The position numbers were made by a program, and so were the translations under genes. This document shows, one piece after another, positions 24,951-33,555 of a DNA stretch of 64,000 nt. Each line of letters begins with the position of its first letter. Positions within the stretch are counted from its first letter, which is position 1. The notes beneath the pieces were generated by a model. That model was not told the origin of the DNA. It worked only from the letters and a program-made list of their open reading frames with translations, and ran no database searches. Origin of the DNA: Actinokineospora alba (lineage in GTDB: Bacteria > Actinomycetota > Actinomycetes > Mycobacteriales > Pseudonocardiaceae); the NCBI RefSeq assembly GCF_004362515.1, contig NZ_SNXU01000001.1, forward strand, positions 3,348,001 through 3,412,000, in the 5' to 3' direction.

Positions 24951-27313
24951 GTCTCATCAGACTGGTGCTGGCCACCGTGATGGTGGTGTCCGGAGTGGTC
25001 ATCGCCCAGCCGGCGACCGCCGATCCGACGGAGCTCGCCACCCCGTCCCAGGTGACCGTGCGCGGTGCGAAGCGGTTCAAGGACCTGGAGATCACCGTCT
25101 CGCAGACCGCGGACCTGATCAACCAGACGATCCGGGTCTCCTGGAAGGGCGCGAAACCGACGGACCCGGGGCGCGGCAAGAACTACCTGCAGATCATGCA
25201 GTGCTGGGGCGACGACCCGGCGGGCCCGCGCCGCGAGCAGTGCCAGTACGGCACCCCCCTGGGCACCTACGACTCCAGTGCCATGTGGTCACGTGCCCTG
25301 CTGTACGGCGACCTGCACCACGATCCGCTGGAAACCCAGAAGCAGGAGGCGAAGGGGACGACCTACGTGCCGTTCCAGCCGGTGTCCGGCGAGCCCACCA
25401 AGCCGACCGAGCAGGGGCACGGCGAGTACTTCGACGCTTCCACCACCAACGAGGTCCAACTCGCCGCGACCCGGGAGGACGGCACCGGCGAAGTCGACTT
25501 CGAGGTGCTGACCGCCACGGAGGCCTACGGTCTTGGCTGCGGCAAGCCGCTGCCCACGGGCAAGCCGCGGCACTGCTGGCTGGTGGTCGTGCCCCGCGAC
25601 GACATCGAGACCAACGGCAAAGTGGTCGGCGCGGACTACTTTCACAACTTCCTGGACTCCTCGCCGCTGAGCCGGTCCAACTTCGCCAACGCGATCCCGG
25701 TGCCGCTGCGGTTCCTTCCGGTCGGCGAGGCCTGTGGGCTCGGCCGGGCGGAGCGGCCGCTGACCGGGCACGAGTTCATCGCCGACGCGGTGCAGCGCTG
25801 GCAGCCCGCGATGTGCGCGGGCGACGGACCGGTGTTCGGCTTCGCGCAGGTGTCCGACCGGCAGGCCCGCGACCAGCTCGCGAGTCCTGACCCCGGCTTG
25901 GTGTTCGCCTCCAAGCCCGCCGATCCGGCGACGCTGACGTCGGCGGCACCGGTCGTCTACGCGCCGATGGCGGTCTCGGGCTTCGGGCTCGGGTTCATCA
26001 TGGAACGGCAGGCGGCTCCCGGGAGCCCGCCGGAGATCGCGGTGCGCGACGGCAGGCCGATCACCGAGCTCAAGCTCACGCCCCGGCTGGTGGCCAAGCT
26101 GCTCACCCAGTCCTATCAGGACTCGGTGCCCGGAGTGCCGGAGTACCTGGCCGACAACCCGACCAGGCTGCGGGTGGACAAGGAATTCCTCGAGCACAAC
26201 CCGGAGTTCGTGACCTACGGCTTCCTGATGCAGACCGTGGACATCCTGGCGCCGTCGATCGACCAAGACGTGACTGCGGCGCTGTGGGCGTGGATCAACA
26301 GCGACAAGGAAGCCCGGGAGTTCCTCGACGGCAAGCCCGACCCGTACGGCATGGTGGTGAACAAGAACTACCTGAAGCTCGCGCTGCCGGTCGAGAACTT
26401 CCCCAAGGCGGACTTGTCCTGCGTCACCCGGGAGTTCAACGGGGTCAAGGCGCCGCTGTGCGCGCAGACCCTGCGGCCCTTGGCCGCCGACATGCACGAG
26501 GCCGGTCGCGCGGTCAGTCGCGGCGACAGCCTCGGCCGCACACCCAGCGGCCTGGCCGACCCGAATGACCCGACGCTGCCCGGTTTCCAGAAGGTCGGCA
26601 GGCTCCCGGTGGGCAGGCGCGCGCAGATCGCGGCGGTGGACACGGTGACCGCCAAGCGCTACGGCCTGCTGGTGGCCAAGCTGCGCAACGCGGCGGGCGA
26701 GTTCGTCGAGCCGACGGACGCGAGCCTGCTCGCCGGCGTGCGCGAGATGGTTCCCTCCGGCGTTCCCGGGGTGGTGGCGACCAATCCGCTGTCGAAGTCC
26801 CCGAACGCCTACCCGTTGACCAACCTGACTTACGCGGCCACGGTCCCGTCGACGCTGGACGCGGCTGCGGGCCGCGACTACGCCGAGCTGATCAGGTTCG
26901 CCACCGGTGCGGGCCAGCAGGTCGGTGACGGCGCGGGCAGACTGCCCCGGGGCCACCTGCCGCTGCCCGGCGTGCTGCGGGACCAGGCGCTCGCCGCCGC
27001 CGACGTCATCGAGCGGGACGCGGGCAAGCCAGTCGGCACCCAGGCCGCGGAGCCCGCGGCGGAGCCGGGGGAGGCCGCGCCGCCGCAGGCCGCCGCCGCG
27101 GCACCGCAACCCGCGCCCGCGGCGCCTGCCCCTGCTCCCGCGCCGGTCCAGTCCACAGTGGAAAGCCGGCCGGTCGCGGAATCCCGCAGCACGCCGTCGC
27201 TTCCGGTCGGCTGGGTGCTGCGCTACCTGCTGGCCGGGATTCTCGTCGCGGGCGGCCTGGCCACCGGCGCCTATCCGCTGCTGCTGCGCCTCGGCGCGCG
27301 GGCGAGAGAGTAG
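24947..27313 (+). CDS. Very large, C-terminally anchored binding-protein-like protein
   Basis: 788 residues from GTG 24947. A signal peptide (cut near ATADPT) is followed by a novel N-terminal beta domain (VTVRGAKRFKDLEITVSQT), then a long region with periplasmic-binding-protein-like parts (APVVYAPMAVSGFGLGFIME; DTVTAKRYGLLVAKLRN). PstS phosphate loops are not clear here. Residues about 680-755 are an Ala/Pro linker and 757-779 a membrane helix. Size is more than twice a normal binding protein. Coupling with the PstS-like gene suggests that the two form a paired extracytoplasmic complex over the PstC/PstA permease. Confidence 0.7.
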   Translation: MSLIRLVLATVMVVSGVVIAQPATADPTELATPSQVTVRGAKRFKDLEITVSQTADLINQTIRVSWKGAKPTDPGRGKNYLQIMQCWGDDPAGPRREQCQYGTPLGTYDSSAMWSRALLYGDLHHDPLETQKQEAKGTTYVPFQPVSGEPTKPTEQGHGEYFDASTTNEVQLAATREDGTGEVDFEVLTATEAYGLGCGKPLPTGKPRHCWLVVVPRDDIETNGKVVGADYFHNFLDSSPLSRSNFANAIPVPLRFLPVGEACGLGRAERPLTGHEFIADAVQRWQPAMCAGDGPVFGFAQVSDRQARDQLASPDPGLVFASKPADPATLTSAAPVVYAPMAVSGFGLGFIMERQAAPGSPPEIAVRDGRPITELKLTPRLVAKLLTQSYQDSVPGVPEYLADNPTRLRVDKEFLEHNPEFVTYGFLMQTVDILAPSIDQDVTAALWAWINSDKEAREFLDGKPDPYGMVVNKNYLKLALPVENFPKADLSCVTREFNGVKAPLCAQTLRPLAADMHEAGRAVSRGDSLGRTPSGLADPNDPTLPGFQKVGRLPVGRRAQIAAVDTVTAKRYGLLVAKLRNAAGEFVEPTDASLLAGVREMVPSGVPGVVATNPLSKSPNAYPLTNLTYAATVPSTLDAAAGRDYAELIRFATGAGQQVGDGAGRLPRGHLPLPGVLRDQALAAADVIERDAGKPVGTQAAEPAAEPGEAAPPQAAAAAPQPAPAAPAPAPAPVQSTVESRPVAESRSTPSLPVGWVLRYLLAGILVAGGLATGAYPLLLRLGARARE

Positions 27314-27600
27314 TCGCGGTGTCCGAAAGAGACAGTCCGTTGCGAACGGTCTGTTCGCTTGCGGGCCACTTGCCCTTGCCGCGAAGGAAATGTTCGCCGC
27401 GATACTCCGGATGGGCGGGCGAAAACAGCGACCGCCGACGGGGAGGGGGGTGATGCCCGACCGGTCGTGACGAGAGTTGCCGCTCTCGCCACCGACCGGC
27501 CAGACCACTCACCTGCGTCCGGTGCGAGCAGATCGGCGTCCGCACCGGGTTCGGCCCGGACACCAGTCCGAGCACTACCGCGTAGAAAAGGATACATGCA
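27314..27600. promoter_or_regulatory. Internal spacer with inverted repeat, probable second promoter of the locus
   Basis: 287 bp without a gene, the largest gap in the Pst-type locus. GCGAAC (27342-27347) and GTTCGC (27353-27358) form a perfect inverted repeat with a 5-base centre, a possible operator. AAAAGGATACATGCA precedes the GTG of the next gene and supplies its ribosome site. Confidence 0.45.
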
Positions 27601-28584
27601 GTGAGCAAGCAGAAGCGTATGCTCGTCGCGGCCACCGCCGCGCTGGCCATCGTCGGCCTCGCCACCGGCTCCGCCCAGGCTGACCCGACCGGCACCCCGA
27701 CCTACCGCGAGATCGCGATCGTCGGCTCGGACACCACCCAGACCGTGATGAACGGCCTCGCCGACGCCATCACGATCAACGGCACCAAGGTCCTGGGCTC
27801 CTACGACGCCCGCGGCACGGCGCAGATCACCACCAAGGACCCGGCGACCACCCCGGGCTGCACCATCAACCGCCCCGAGGGCTCCAACGTCGGCGTGACG
27901 GCGCTGAAGAACGACATCGCCGCGGGCACCAACTGCCTCCAGGCGGCCCGCTCGTCGTCGAACTCGGCCGCGGCCAACCCGGACATGAAGTTCGTCCCGT
28001 TCGCGGTGGACGCGCTCACCTACGCCGTCCGCGGCGACAGCACCGTGCCGAAGAAGCTGACCAAGGCCAACCTGACGGCGATCTACACCTGCGCCAATAC
28101 CACCTTCAAGCCGCTGGCCCCGCAGTTCGGTTCCGGCACCCGCTCGTTCTTCGTCAAGTCGGTCCTGCCCGCGGGCACCGTCGACAGCGCCACCCTGTTC
28201 GGCCCCGGCGGCACCTACCCGTGCGTGTCGGACAAGGACGCGTCGGGTGAAGGCATCCAGGAGCACGTCGGCACGTACCTGACCGACGTCAAGCACCTGC
28301 TGCCGTACTCGGTCGCGGTCTACAACTCGCAGATCTACGGCCAGGCGCCCGCCGCGCAGGGCAAGGCCGTGCTGGGTGTGCTCGACACCATCCAGCCGAC
28401 CAACCTCAACACCTCCTCGACCCTCAAGCGCGACGTCTACAACGTGGTGCCCGCCACCAAGTTCGGCACCGCGCCGTACAACACGATCTTCGACGGCCCG
28501 AACTCGCTGATCTGCCAGCGCGGCGACGTCATCACCCGCTACGGCTTCGGCATCGCCGCCAACTGTGGCGTCCCGGTCCAGTAG
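27601..28584 (+). CDS. Secreted PstS-like substrate-binding protein
   Basis: 327 residues from GTG 27601, with AAAAGGA upstream. A signal peptide (cut near AQADPT) is followed by a binding-protein fold. AIVGSDTTQTVMNGLAD near residue 41 and FGSGTRSFFVKSVLP near 178 resemble the phosphate-binding loops of PstS, and GEGIQEHVG is a third. There is no C-terminal anchor, in contrast with the two upstream binding proteins, so this one would be released or held by partners. It is separated from them by a 287-bp spacer and likely has its own promoter. Confidence 0.82.
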   Translation: MSKQKRMLVAATAALAIVGLATGSAQADPTGTPTYREIAIVGSDTTQTVMNGLADAITINGTKVLGSYDARGTAQITTKDPATTPGCTINRPEGSNVGVTALKNDIAAGTNCLQAARSSSNSAAANPDMKFVPFAVDALTYAVRGDSTVPKKLTKANLTAIYTCANTTFKPLAPQFGSGTRSFFVKSVLPAGTVDSATLFGPGGTYPCVSDKDASGEGIQEHVGTYLTDVKHLLPYSVAVYNSQIYGQAPAAQGKAVLGVLDTIQPTNLNTSSTLKRDVYNVVPATKFGTAPYNTIFDGPNSLICQRGDVITRYGFGIAANCGVPVQ

Positions 28585-28624
28585 TCCTCCCGCGCTTCCC
28601 CTTTACCGAAAGGCTTCCAAGACA

Positions 28625-30190
28625 GTGCGAAACCTCATCACCCGCAGGCTCGTCGGTGGCGCCGTCGCGTTCGCCGCGGCCGCCGCCGCCACGATCGGCT
28701 TCGCGGGCCTCGCCGCGGCCGCCCCCGTGGGCAACCTGGGCACCCTGACCGTCAACAAGCAGTCCGGCCTCGACATCGACGCGCCGAGCTACACCACCTC
28801 GGCCGGGTGTTCGCCCGACTCCGACGGCTACAACCTCTACGTCTACGGCCCGGGCGGCTTCGCCAACGGCCTCGTGGGCACCACCGTGACCGACGTGGGC
28901 TTCTCCACCTCCGGCCCGATCTCGCTGGTGCAGACGCTGTCGTTCAAGGACATCGCGGTGGACAACAGCACCACGATCGTCCCCGGCACCTACACGATCG
29001 CGGTGAACTGTGTCGACCAGTTCTCCACCGAGGTCAAGGGCACCTTCACCAAGGACATCGTCTTCACCAGCGCCACCCAGTGGAACGTCCCGGCGCAGAC
29101 CAGCCCCACCACGACCGCGCTGTCGGCCTCGCCCGCGGCGCCGGTGACCGAGGGCACCGCGGTGACCCTCACCGCGACCGTCTCGCCCGCCTCGGCTACC
29201 GGTTCCGTGCAGTTCCGTGACGGCGCCAACGCCCTCGGCGCCCCGGTGACCGTCGCCAACGGTGTCGCCACCCTCACCACGAGCGCGCTGCCGCAGGGCA
29301 ACCGCTCGCTGACCGCCGAGTTCGTCGGCACCGGCACCTCCGGCTCGTCGACGTCGGCCGCGGTGGCCTACCAGGTCAACGCCCCGGCCGCGGTCGCCAC
29401 CACGACCGCCCTCGCGGTCACCCCGAGCGGCACCGCCGCGCAGTACAGCACCGTCACCTTCAGCGCGACCGTGACCCCGGCGAACGCCGCGGGTGTCGTG
29501 CAGTTCTTCAACGGCGCCAACGCTCTGGGCAACGGCGTGCCGGTCTCCGGTGGTTCCGCCACGTTCACCAGCGCCACCCTGCCGGTCGGCACGCACAGCT
29601 TCACCGCGCGCTTCTCCCCGGCCAACACCGCGGCCTTCGAGCCGTCGGCCTCCGCGGCCGTCGCGCTCGAGATCACCGCGTTCGCGGGCGTCAGCAGCCA
29701 CCAGGACATCTCCACCACCGTCCTGGCCGGTGAGCTGACGATCAGCGTGGCGAACCAGAACGTCATCCTGCCCTCGCCGGTCATGGCGGCCGACGGTTCG
29801 CTGCTCACCACCTCGGGTGCGCTCAACCCGATCAAGGTCACCGACACCCGCGCGGGCAACCCCGGCTGGAACGTCTCCGGCCAGGTGACCGACTTCATCA
29901 ACGGCGCCAACGCGATCAACGGCGCCAACCTCGGCTGGTCCCCGAAGATCGTGGACAAGTCCCCGGTGCAGAACATCACCGCGGGCGCGGTCGTCAACCC
30001 GGCCAACGCGATCGTCCCGGGCGCCACCGCCCCGGCCGGTTTCGGCCTGGCCAGCGCCCGCGTCCTGGCCACCGCCGCCTCCCTGGGCGGCAACGGAACC
30101 GCGAACCTCGCCGCGGACCTGGCCCTGAACGTGCCCACCTCGACCGTCGCGGGCACCTACACCGCGCGGCTGACCCTGACCGCCATCTAA
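28625..30190 (+). CDS. Exported WxL-like protein with two-cysteine domain and Ig-like repeats
   Basis: 521 residues from GTG 28625 (AAAGG upstream). A signal peptide precedes residues 35-155, a two-Cys domain that also occurs in the genes at 31264 and 31946 (GNLGTLTVNKQSGLDIDAP, TSAGC, TFKDIAVDNST-like, VNCVDQFS). Residues about 160-255 and 260-355 are two bacterial Ig-like repeats (ATGSVQFRDGANALG; AAGVVQFFNGANALG). Residues about 360-521 resemble a WxL wall-binding domain: NPGWNVSGQVTDF replaces WxL, and AGTYTARLTLTAI ends it, like the terminal strand of WxL domains. The DUF916 gene follows. WxL assignment is by pattern only. Confidence 0.75.
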   Translation: MRNLITRRLVGGAVAFAAAAAATIGFAGLAAAAPVGNLGTLTVNKQSGLDIDAPSYTTSAGCSPDSDGYNLYVYGPGGFANGLVGTTVTDVGFSTSGPISLVQTLSFKDIAVDNSTTIVPGTYTIAVNCVDQFSTEVKGTFTKDIVFTSATQWNVPAQTSPTTTALSASPAAPVTEGTAVTLTATVSPASATGSVQFRDGANALGAPVTVANGVATLTTSALPQGNRSLTAEFVGTGTSGSSTSAAVAYQVNAPAAVATTTALAVTPSGTAAQYSTVTFSATVTPANAAGVVQFFNGANALGNGVPVSGGSATFTSATLPVGTHSFTARFSPANTAAFEPSASAAVALEITAFAGVSSHQDISTTVLAGELTISVANQNVILPSPVMAADGSLLTTSGALNPIKVTDTRAGNPGWNVSGQVTDFINGANAINGANLGWSPKIVDKSPVQNITAGAVVNPANAIVPGATAPAGFGLASARVLATAASLGGNGTANLAADLALNVPTSTVAGTYTARLTLTAI

Positions 30191-30210
30191 GGCAGTCGAC
30201 ACCAGTGGAA

Positions 30211-30238
30211 CGGACCGGGCGCACGCGCGCCCGGTCCG
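30211..30238 (+). terminator. Intra-operon hairpin, possible partial terminator
   Basis: Perfect 12-bp stem, 30211-30222 with 30227-30238, 4-base loop, between the WxL-like and DUF916 genes. Being inside a co-directional gene string, it may lower read-through or stabilise the upstream transcript. Confidence 0.6.
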
Positions 30239-30269
30239 GCCCACGCCTGCACTCCACAAAGGACTGATC

Positions 30270-31277
30270 ATGCAGCGGACCTGGCGCCGGGCCCTAGCCT
30301 CCGGCCTCCTTGCCGCCCTTGCGCTGGGCTTCACCCCGGCGACCGCGCAGGCCCAGGACAAGGGGCCCGCGACCTTCGGTGTGCGGCCCGCGACCGCGCT
30401 GGCGCCGGACGACCGCCCGAACTTCAGCTACAGCGCCACACCCGGCGCCGTGGTCAAGGACCACCTCGCGGTCGCGAACATCTCCAACGACCCGCTGAGC
30501 CTCAAGGTCTACGCGAGCGACGCGTTCAACACCCCCGACGGCGGATTCGACCTGCTCGACGCGGGCCGCGCGCCGGTCGACGTCGGATCGTGGGCGAAGC
30601 TCGACGCGAGCACGGTCGAGATTCCGGGCCGCACCACCAAGATCGTGCCGTTCACCGTGTCGATCCCGGCGGACGCCACCCCCGGCGACCACGTCGGCGG
30701 CATCGTCGCCGCCCTGGTCACCGAGGCCACCGGGGCCGACGGCCAGCGCGTCGCCGTCGAGCAGCGCGTCGGCGCCCGCATCTACCTGCGGATCTCCGGG
30801 GACCTGGTGCCCAAGCTGACCGTCTCCGACGTCGTCGGCTCCTACGACGGGTCGTTCTTCGGCACCGGCACCACCCGGATCAGCTACATCGTGCGCAACA
30901 GCGGAAACGTGCGTCTCGGCGGCAAGCAGCAGGTGACCGTCGAGACGCCGTGGGGTTCGGGCACGGCCGTGCCCAACCTGCCGGACCTGCCCGAACTGCT
31001 GCCCGGCAACAGCTTCCAGGTCAACACCACGGTCTCGGGGGTGCTCCCGGCGGGGTGGCTGAACGGCCTGGTGCACATCGACCCGGTGGCACCGCCCGGA
31101 CCGCAGCCGCGGGCAGGCGCCGTGGACGCGAGCGTGACCGTCGCCGCCGTGCCGTGGCTGCTGGTCGTGGTGCTCGCCCTCGTGCTGGCGCTCACCCTGT
31201 TCCTGCTGTGGCGCAAGCGAAAGCGCCGAACCATCGAGCCCGAGACGGAGAAGGCGGTGGCCCATGCGGTGGCGTAA
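30270..31277 (+). CDS. DUF916 (WxL-interacting protein-like) membrane protein
   Basis: 335 residues from ATG 30270. A signal peptide (cut near AQAQDK) precedes the DUF916 pattern: FSYSATPGAVVKDHLAVANI, then PGDHVGGIVAAL and VGARIYLRISGDL. In Firmicutes this domain binds peptidoglycan and WxL proteins (WxLIP). A second beta domain (about 185-290) stands where DUF3324 is in those proteins. A C-terminal membrane helix (VVVLALVLALTLFLLW) and RKRKRR tail anchor it. The gene next door encodes the WxL-like protein, the same pairing as in Firmicutes. The stop overlaps the next start by 14 bp. Confidence 0.83.
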   Translation: MQRTWRRALASGLLAALALGFTPATAQAQDKGPATFGVRPATALAPDDRPNFSYSATPGAVVKDHLAVANISNDPLSLKVYASDAFNTPDGGFDLLDAGRAPVDVGSWAKLDASTVEIPGRTTKIVPFTVSIPADATPGDHVGGIVAALVTEATGADGQRVAVEQRVGARIYLRISGDLVPKLTVSDVVGSYDGSFFGTGTTRISYIVRNSGNVRLGGKQQVTVETPWGSGTAVPNLPDLPELLPGNSFQVNTTVSGVLPAGWLNGLVHIDPVAPPGPQPRAGAVDASVTVAAVPWLLVVVLALVLALTLFLLWRKRKRRTIEPETEKAVAHAVA

Positions 31278-31953
31278 CTGGCTCATGGTGATGCTGTTCG
31301 TCCTCACCGCGGTGATCACCGTGCCCGCGACGGCCGCCGCGCAGCCACTGGGCGGGCTGGTGATCACCCCCGGCGAGAGTGTCGACGCCGTGCCGGTGCG
31401 GCTGCGCACCGACGCGGGCTGCCCGGTGGCGGCCACCGGCTATCTCGCCACGATGCGCGGACACGGCCTGGCCGACGCCGTCGTCGTGTCGACCTCCGAT
31501 GTGGGCATGTCGCACACCGAGGGCTTCGAAGTGCACCTCGCGTACACCTTCAAGGACTTCGCCGCCGACAACAAGACCGAGCTGCGCGGCCGGTACGACA
31601 TCACCCTGCGCTGCGTCGACATGTTCACCCAGCAGAGCTTCGGCGAGTTCGGCGGCTCGCTGGACTTCGCCGAACCGGGCCGGTACGCCGCGATCGGCAA
31701 AGCCAAGGGGCCCGCGCGGCAGACCGCGCCGGCGATCCCACCCGACTTCGCCGGCCCGCCCGCCGAGACCGCCCAGCCCGCCCAGGCCCCGCCGGGGCCG
31801 CCCGCCGCGGGGGTGGCCCCGGAAGTCGCGCGCGGCCAGGCACAGCAGGCCCCCGACGACGGCACACGGCCGTTCCTGTACATCGCCCTCGGCATCGTCG
31901 CCCTCGTCCTCGTGGCCGCGGCGTCCCACCTATGGAGGAAAGCTCATGCGTAA
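31264..31953 (+). CDS. Exported, membrane-anchored protein with one divergent two-cysteine domain
   Basis: 229 residues from ATG 31264. After a signal peptide (cut near AAAQP), residues 27-140 hold a divergent copy of the domain found in the neighbours: TDAGC, SDVGMSHTEGFEV, YTFKDFAADNKT and LRCVDMF keep both Cys and the central strand. A Pro/Ala linker (about 150-198) is followed by a membrane helix (FLYIALGIVALVLVAAASHLW). Overlaps at both ends (14 bp before, 8 bp after) show tight coupling. It could be a membrane receptor or adaptor for the related surface proteins. Confidence 0.72.
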   Translation: MRWRNWLMVMLFVLTAVITVPATAAAQPLGGLVITPGESVDAVPVRLRTDAGCPVAATGYLATMRGHGLADAVVVSTSDVGMSHTEGFEVHLAYTFKDFAADNKTELRGRYDITLRCVDMFTQQSFGEFGGSLDFAEPGRYAAIGKAKGPARQTAPAIPPDFAGPPAETAQPAQAPPGPPAAGVAPEVARGQAQQAPDDGTRPFLYIALGIVALVLVAAASHLWRKAHA

Positions 31954-33490
31954 GCGTCAACTGATCGCCGCGGCCGCGGCCGCGCTCACCGCCGCGGGGA
32001 TCGCGGTGGTCCTCACCGCGGGCAGCAGCCAGGCCGAACCGCCCGTGGGCACCCTCGGGACGCTGTCGGTGAGCAAGGAGAAAGGCCTCGACACCGAAGC
32101 CCCCGGCTACCTGACCTCGGCGGGCTGCTCGGCGGACGCCGACGGCTACGACTTGAAGATCCACGGCCCCGGCAAGTTCGCCGAAGGCCTCGTCGCCACC
32201 ACCGTGACCGACGTCGGCTTCAGCACCGGCGCCGGGTTCCCGGTCACCCAGACGCTGACCTTCAAGGACGTCGCGGTCGACAACAGCACCACCATCCAGG
32301 CCGGCACCTACACCGCGGTCGTGAGCTGCCTCGACATGTTCTCCGCCGAGGTCAAGGGCACCTTCACCCGCAACCTCTACTTCACCGACGCCACGCACTG
32401 GCAGCTCACCGACCCGGCGGCGCCCACCACCACACCGCAGCCGACCACCACCACGACCACCACCACGGTGCCGCCGACGACCACGACGGTGCCGACCACG
32501 ACGACCACGACGACCACGACCGAGCCCACCACCACGACGGTCGAGCCCACGACGACCACGGTTGTGCCGACCACGACGACGGTGGAGCCGACCACGACCA
32601 CCGTGGAACCGACCACGACGACGGTCGAGCCGACCACGACCACCGTGGAGCCCACCACCACGACCGTCGAGCCCACGACGACCACCGTCGAGCCGACCAC
32701 GACGTCCACGACGACGTCCACGACGACGTCCACGACGACGACCACCACGGTCGCGCCGACCACGACCACGGTGCAACCGACGACGACCACGGTCGAAACC
32801 ACCGTCGTGCCGACCACCACGACCACGCCCGCGGGCCCGGCGAACCTGGGCAAGCTCACGGTCGACCAGCTCGACGGCCTCGACATCGACGCCCCCACCT
32901 TCAGCACGTCCGGTCCCTGCGTCGGGGACGCGGACGGCTCGACGATGTTCATCTCCGGCCCGGGGGGCTTCAAGGACGGTCTGGTCACCAGCGTGTGGAG
33001 CGACGCCGCGTTCTCCAAGGACGCCGCGTTCTCCGTGAAGCAGTCGAACACCTTCAAGGACGTCGCGGTCGACAACAACACGACGATCGTGGCGGGCACC
33101 TACACCGTGACCGTCAACTGCGTCATCGGCCTGGAGTCCAAGACCACCGGCTTCTTCAGCGTCCAGCTCGAGTTCTCCAGCCCGACCGCGTGGACGGTCA
33201 AGTCCGACCCGACCACCACCACGACCGCGCCGACCACCACCACCGCGACGACCAGCGGGACGACGTCGGCGACCACCGGCCCGACCACCGACCCGACCAC
33301 GTCGACCACCGACCCGGCTGCCCAGGGCAGCGCGGGGACCGCGGGCTCAGGTGGGCTCGCGAGCACCGGCGCATCGATCGGGTTCGCGCTGCTGGCCGGG
33401 ACCGCGCTGATCGGATTCGGCGTCATCGCCGTCCTCTCCGCCCGCCGCCGCCGGGGTTCCAAGCCCAGCGTGTCGACGACCGAGAGCTGA
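31946..33490 (+). CDS. LAxTG-type surface protein: two copies of the two-cysteine domain around a Thr-rich stalk
   Basis: 514 residues from ATG 31946, with GGAGGA six bases upstream. Signal peptide, domain copy 1 (about 32-155: TSAGC, LTFKDVAVDNSTT, VSCLDMF), a Thr/Pro/Val stalk (about 160-300, many TTTTVEP units), domain copy 2 (about 305-420: NTFKDVAVDNNTT, VNCVIG), a second Thr-rich linker, then LASTG, a hydrophobic helix and RRRR. LAxTG with this tail is a sorting signal of class E sortases in high-GC Gram-positives. The stalk is likely O-glycosylated. The next gene is a sortase-fold protein that lacks catalytic residues, so a sortase elsewhere would be needed for wall attachment. Confidence 0.83.
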   Translation: MRKRQLIAAAAAALTAAGIAVVLTAGSSQAEPPVGTLGTLSVSKEKGLDTEAPGYLTSAGCSADADGYDLKIHGPGKFAEGLVATTVTDVGFSTGAGFPVTQTLTFKDVAVDNSTTIQAGTYTAVVSCLDMFSAEVKGTFTRNLYFTDATHWQLTDPAAPTTTPQPTTTTTTTTVPPTTTTVPTTTTTTTTTEPTTTTVEPTTTTVVPTTTTVEPTTTTVEPTTTTVEPTTTTVEPTTTTVEPTTTTVEPTTTSTTTSTTTSTTTTTTVAPTTTTVQPTTTTVETTVVPTTTTTPAGPANLGKLTVDQLDGLDIDAPTFSTSGPCVGDADGSTMFISGPGGFKDGLVTSVWSDAAFSKDAAFSVKQSNTFKDVAVDNNTTIVAGTYTVTVNCVIGLESKTTGFFSVQLEFSSPTAWTVKSDPTTTTTAPTTTTATTSGTTSATTGPTTDPTTSTTDPAAQGSAGTAGSGGLASTGASIGFALLAGTALIGFGVIAVLSARRRRGSKPSVSTTES

Positions 33491-33495
33491 GGGCC

Positions 33496-33534
33496 GTCCG
33501 CGTGCGCCGGGCCGACCGCCCGGCGCACGCGGAC
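33496..33534 (+). terminator. Intra-operon hairpin after the surface-protein gene
   Basis: Perfect 16-bp stem, 33496-33511 with 33519-33534, 7-base loop. It starts five bases after the LAxTG protein stop and ends 21 bases before the sortase-like GTG. It could reduce transcription into the sortase-like and pstB genes. Confidence 0.7.
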
Positions 33535-33555
33535 ATCGTGACGAGAGGAATCACC

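Noticed and set aside
25289..27508. 739-codon minus-strand open frame
   Set aside because: Antisense of the 788-residue exported protein, which has a signal peptide, membrane helix and coupled start; the minus frame shows none.
32425..32840. Thr-rich stretch as an error or a phase-variable tract
   Set aside because: The frame is kept through many different Thr codons and fits a stalk between two domain copies; there is no homopolymer run to slip.
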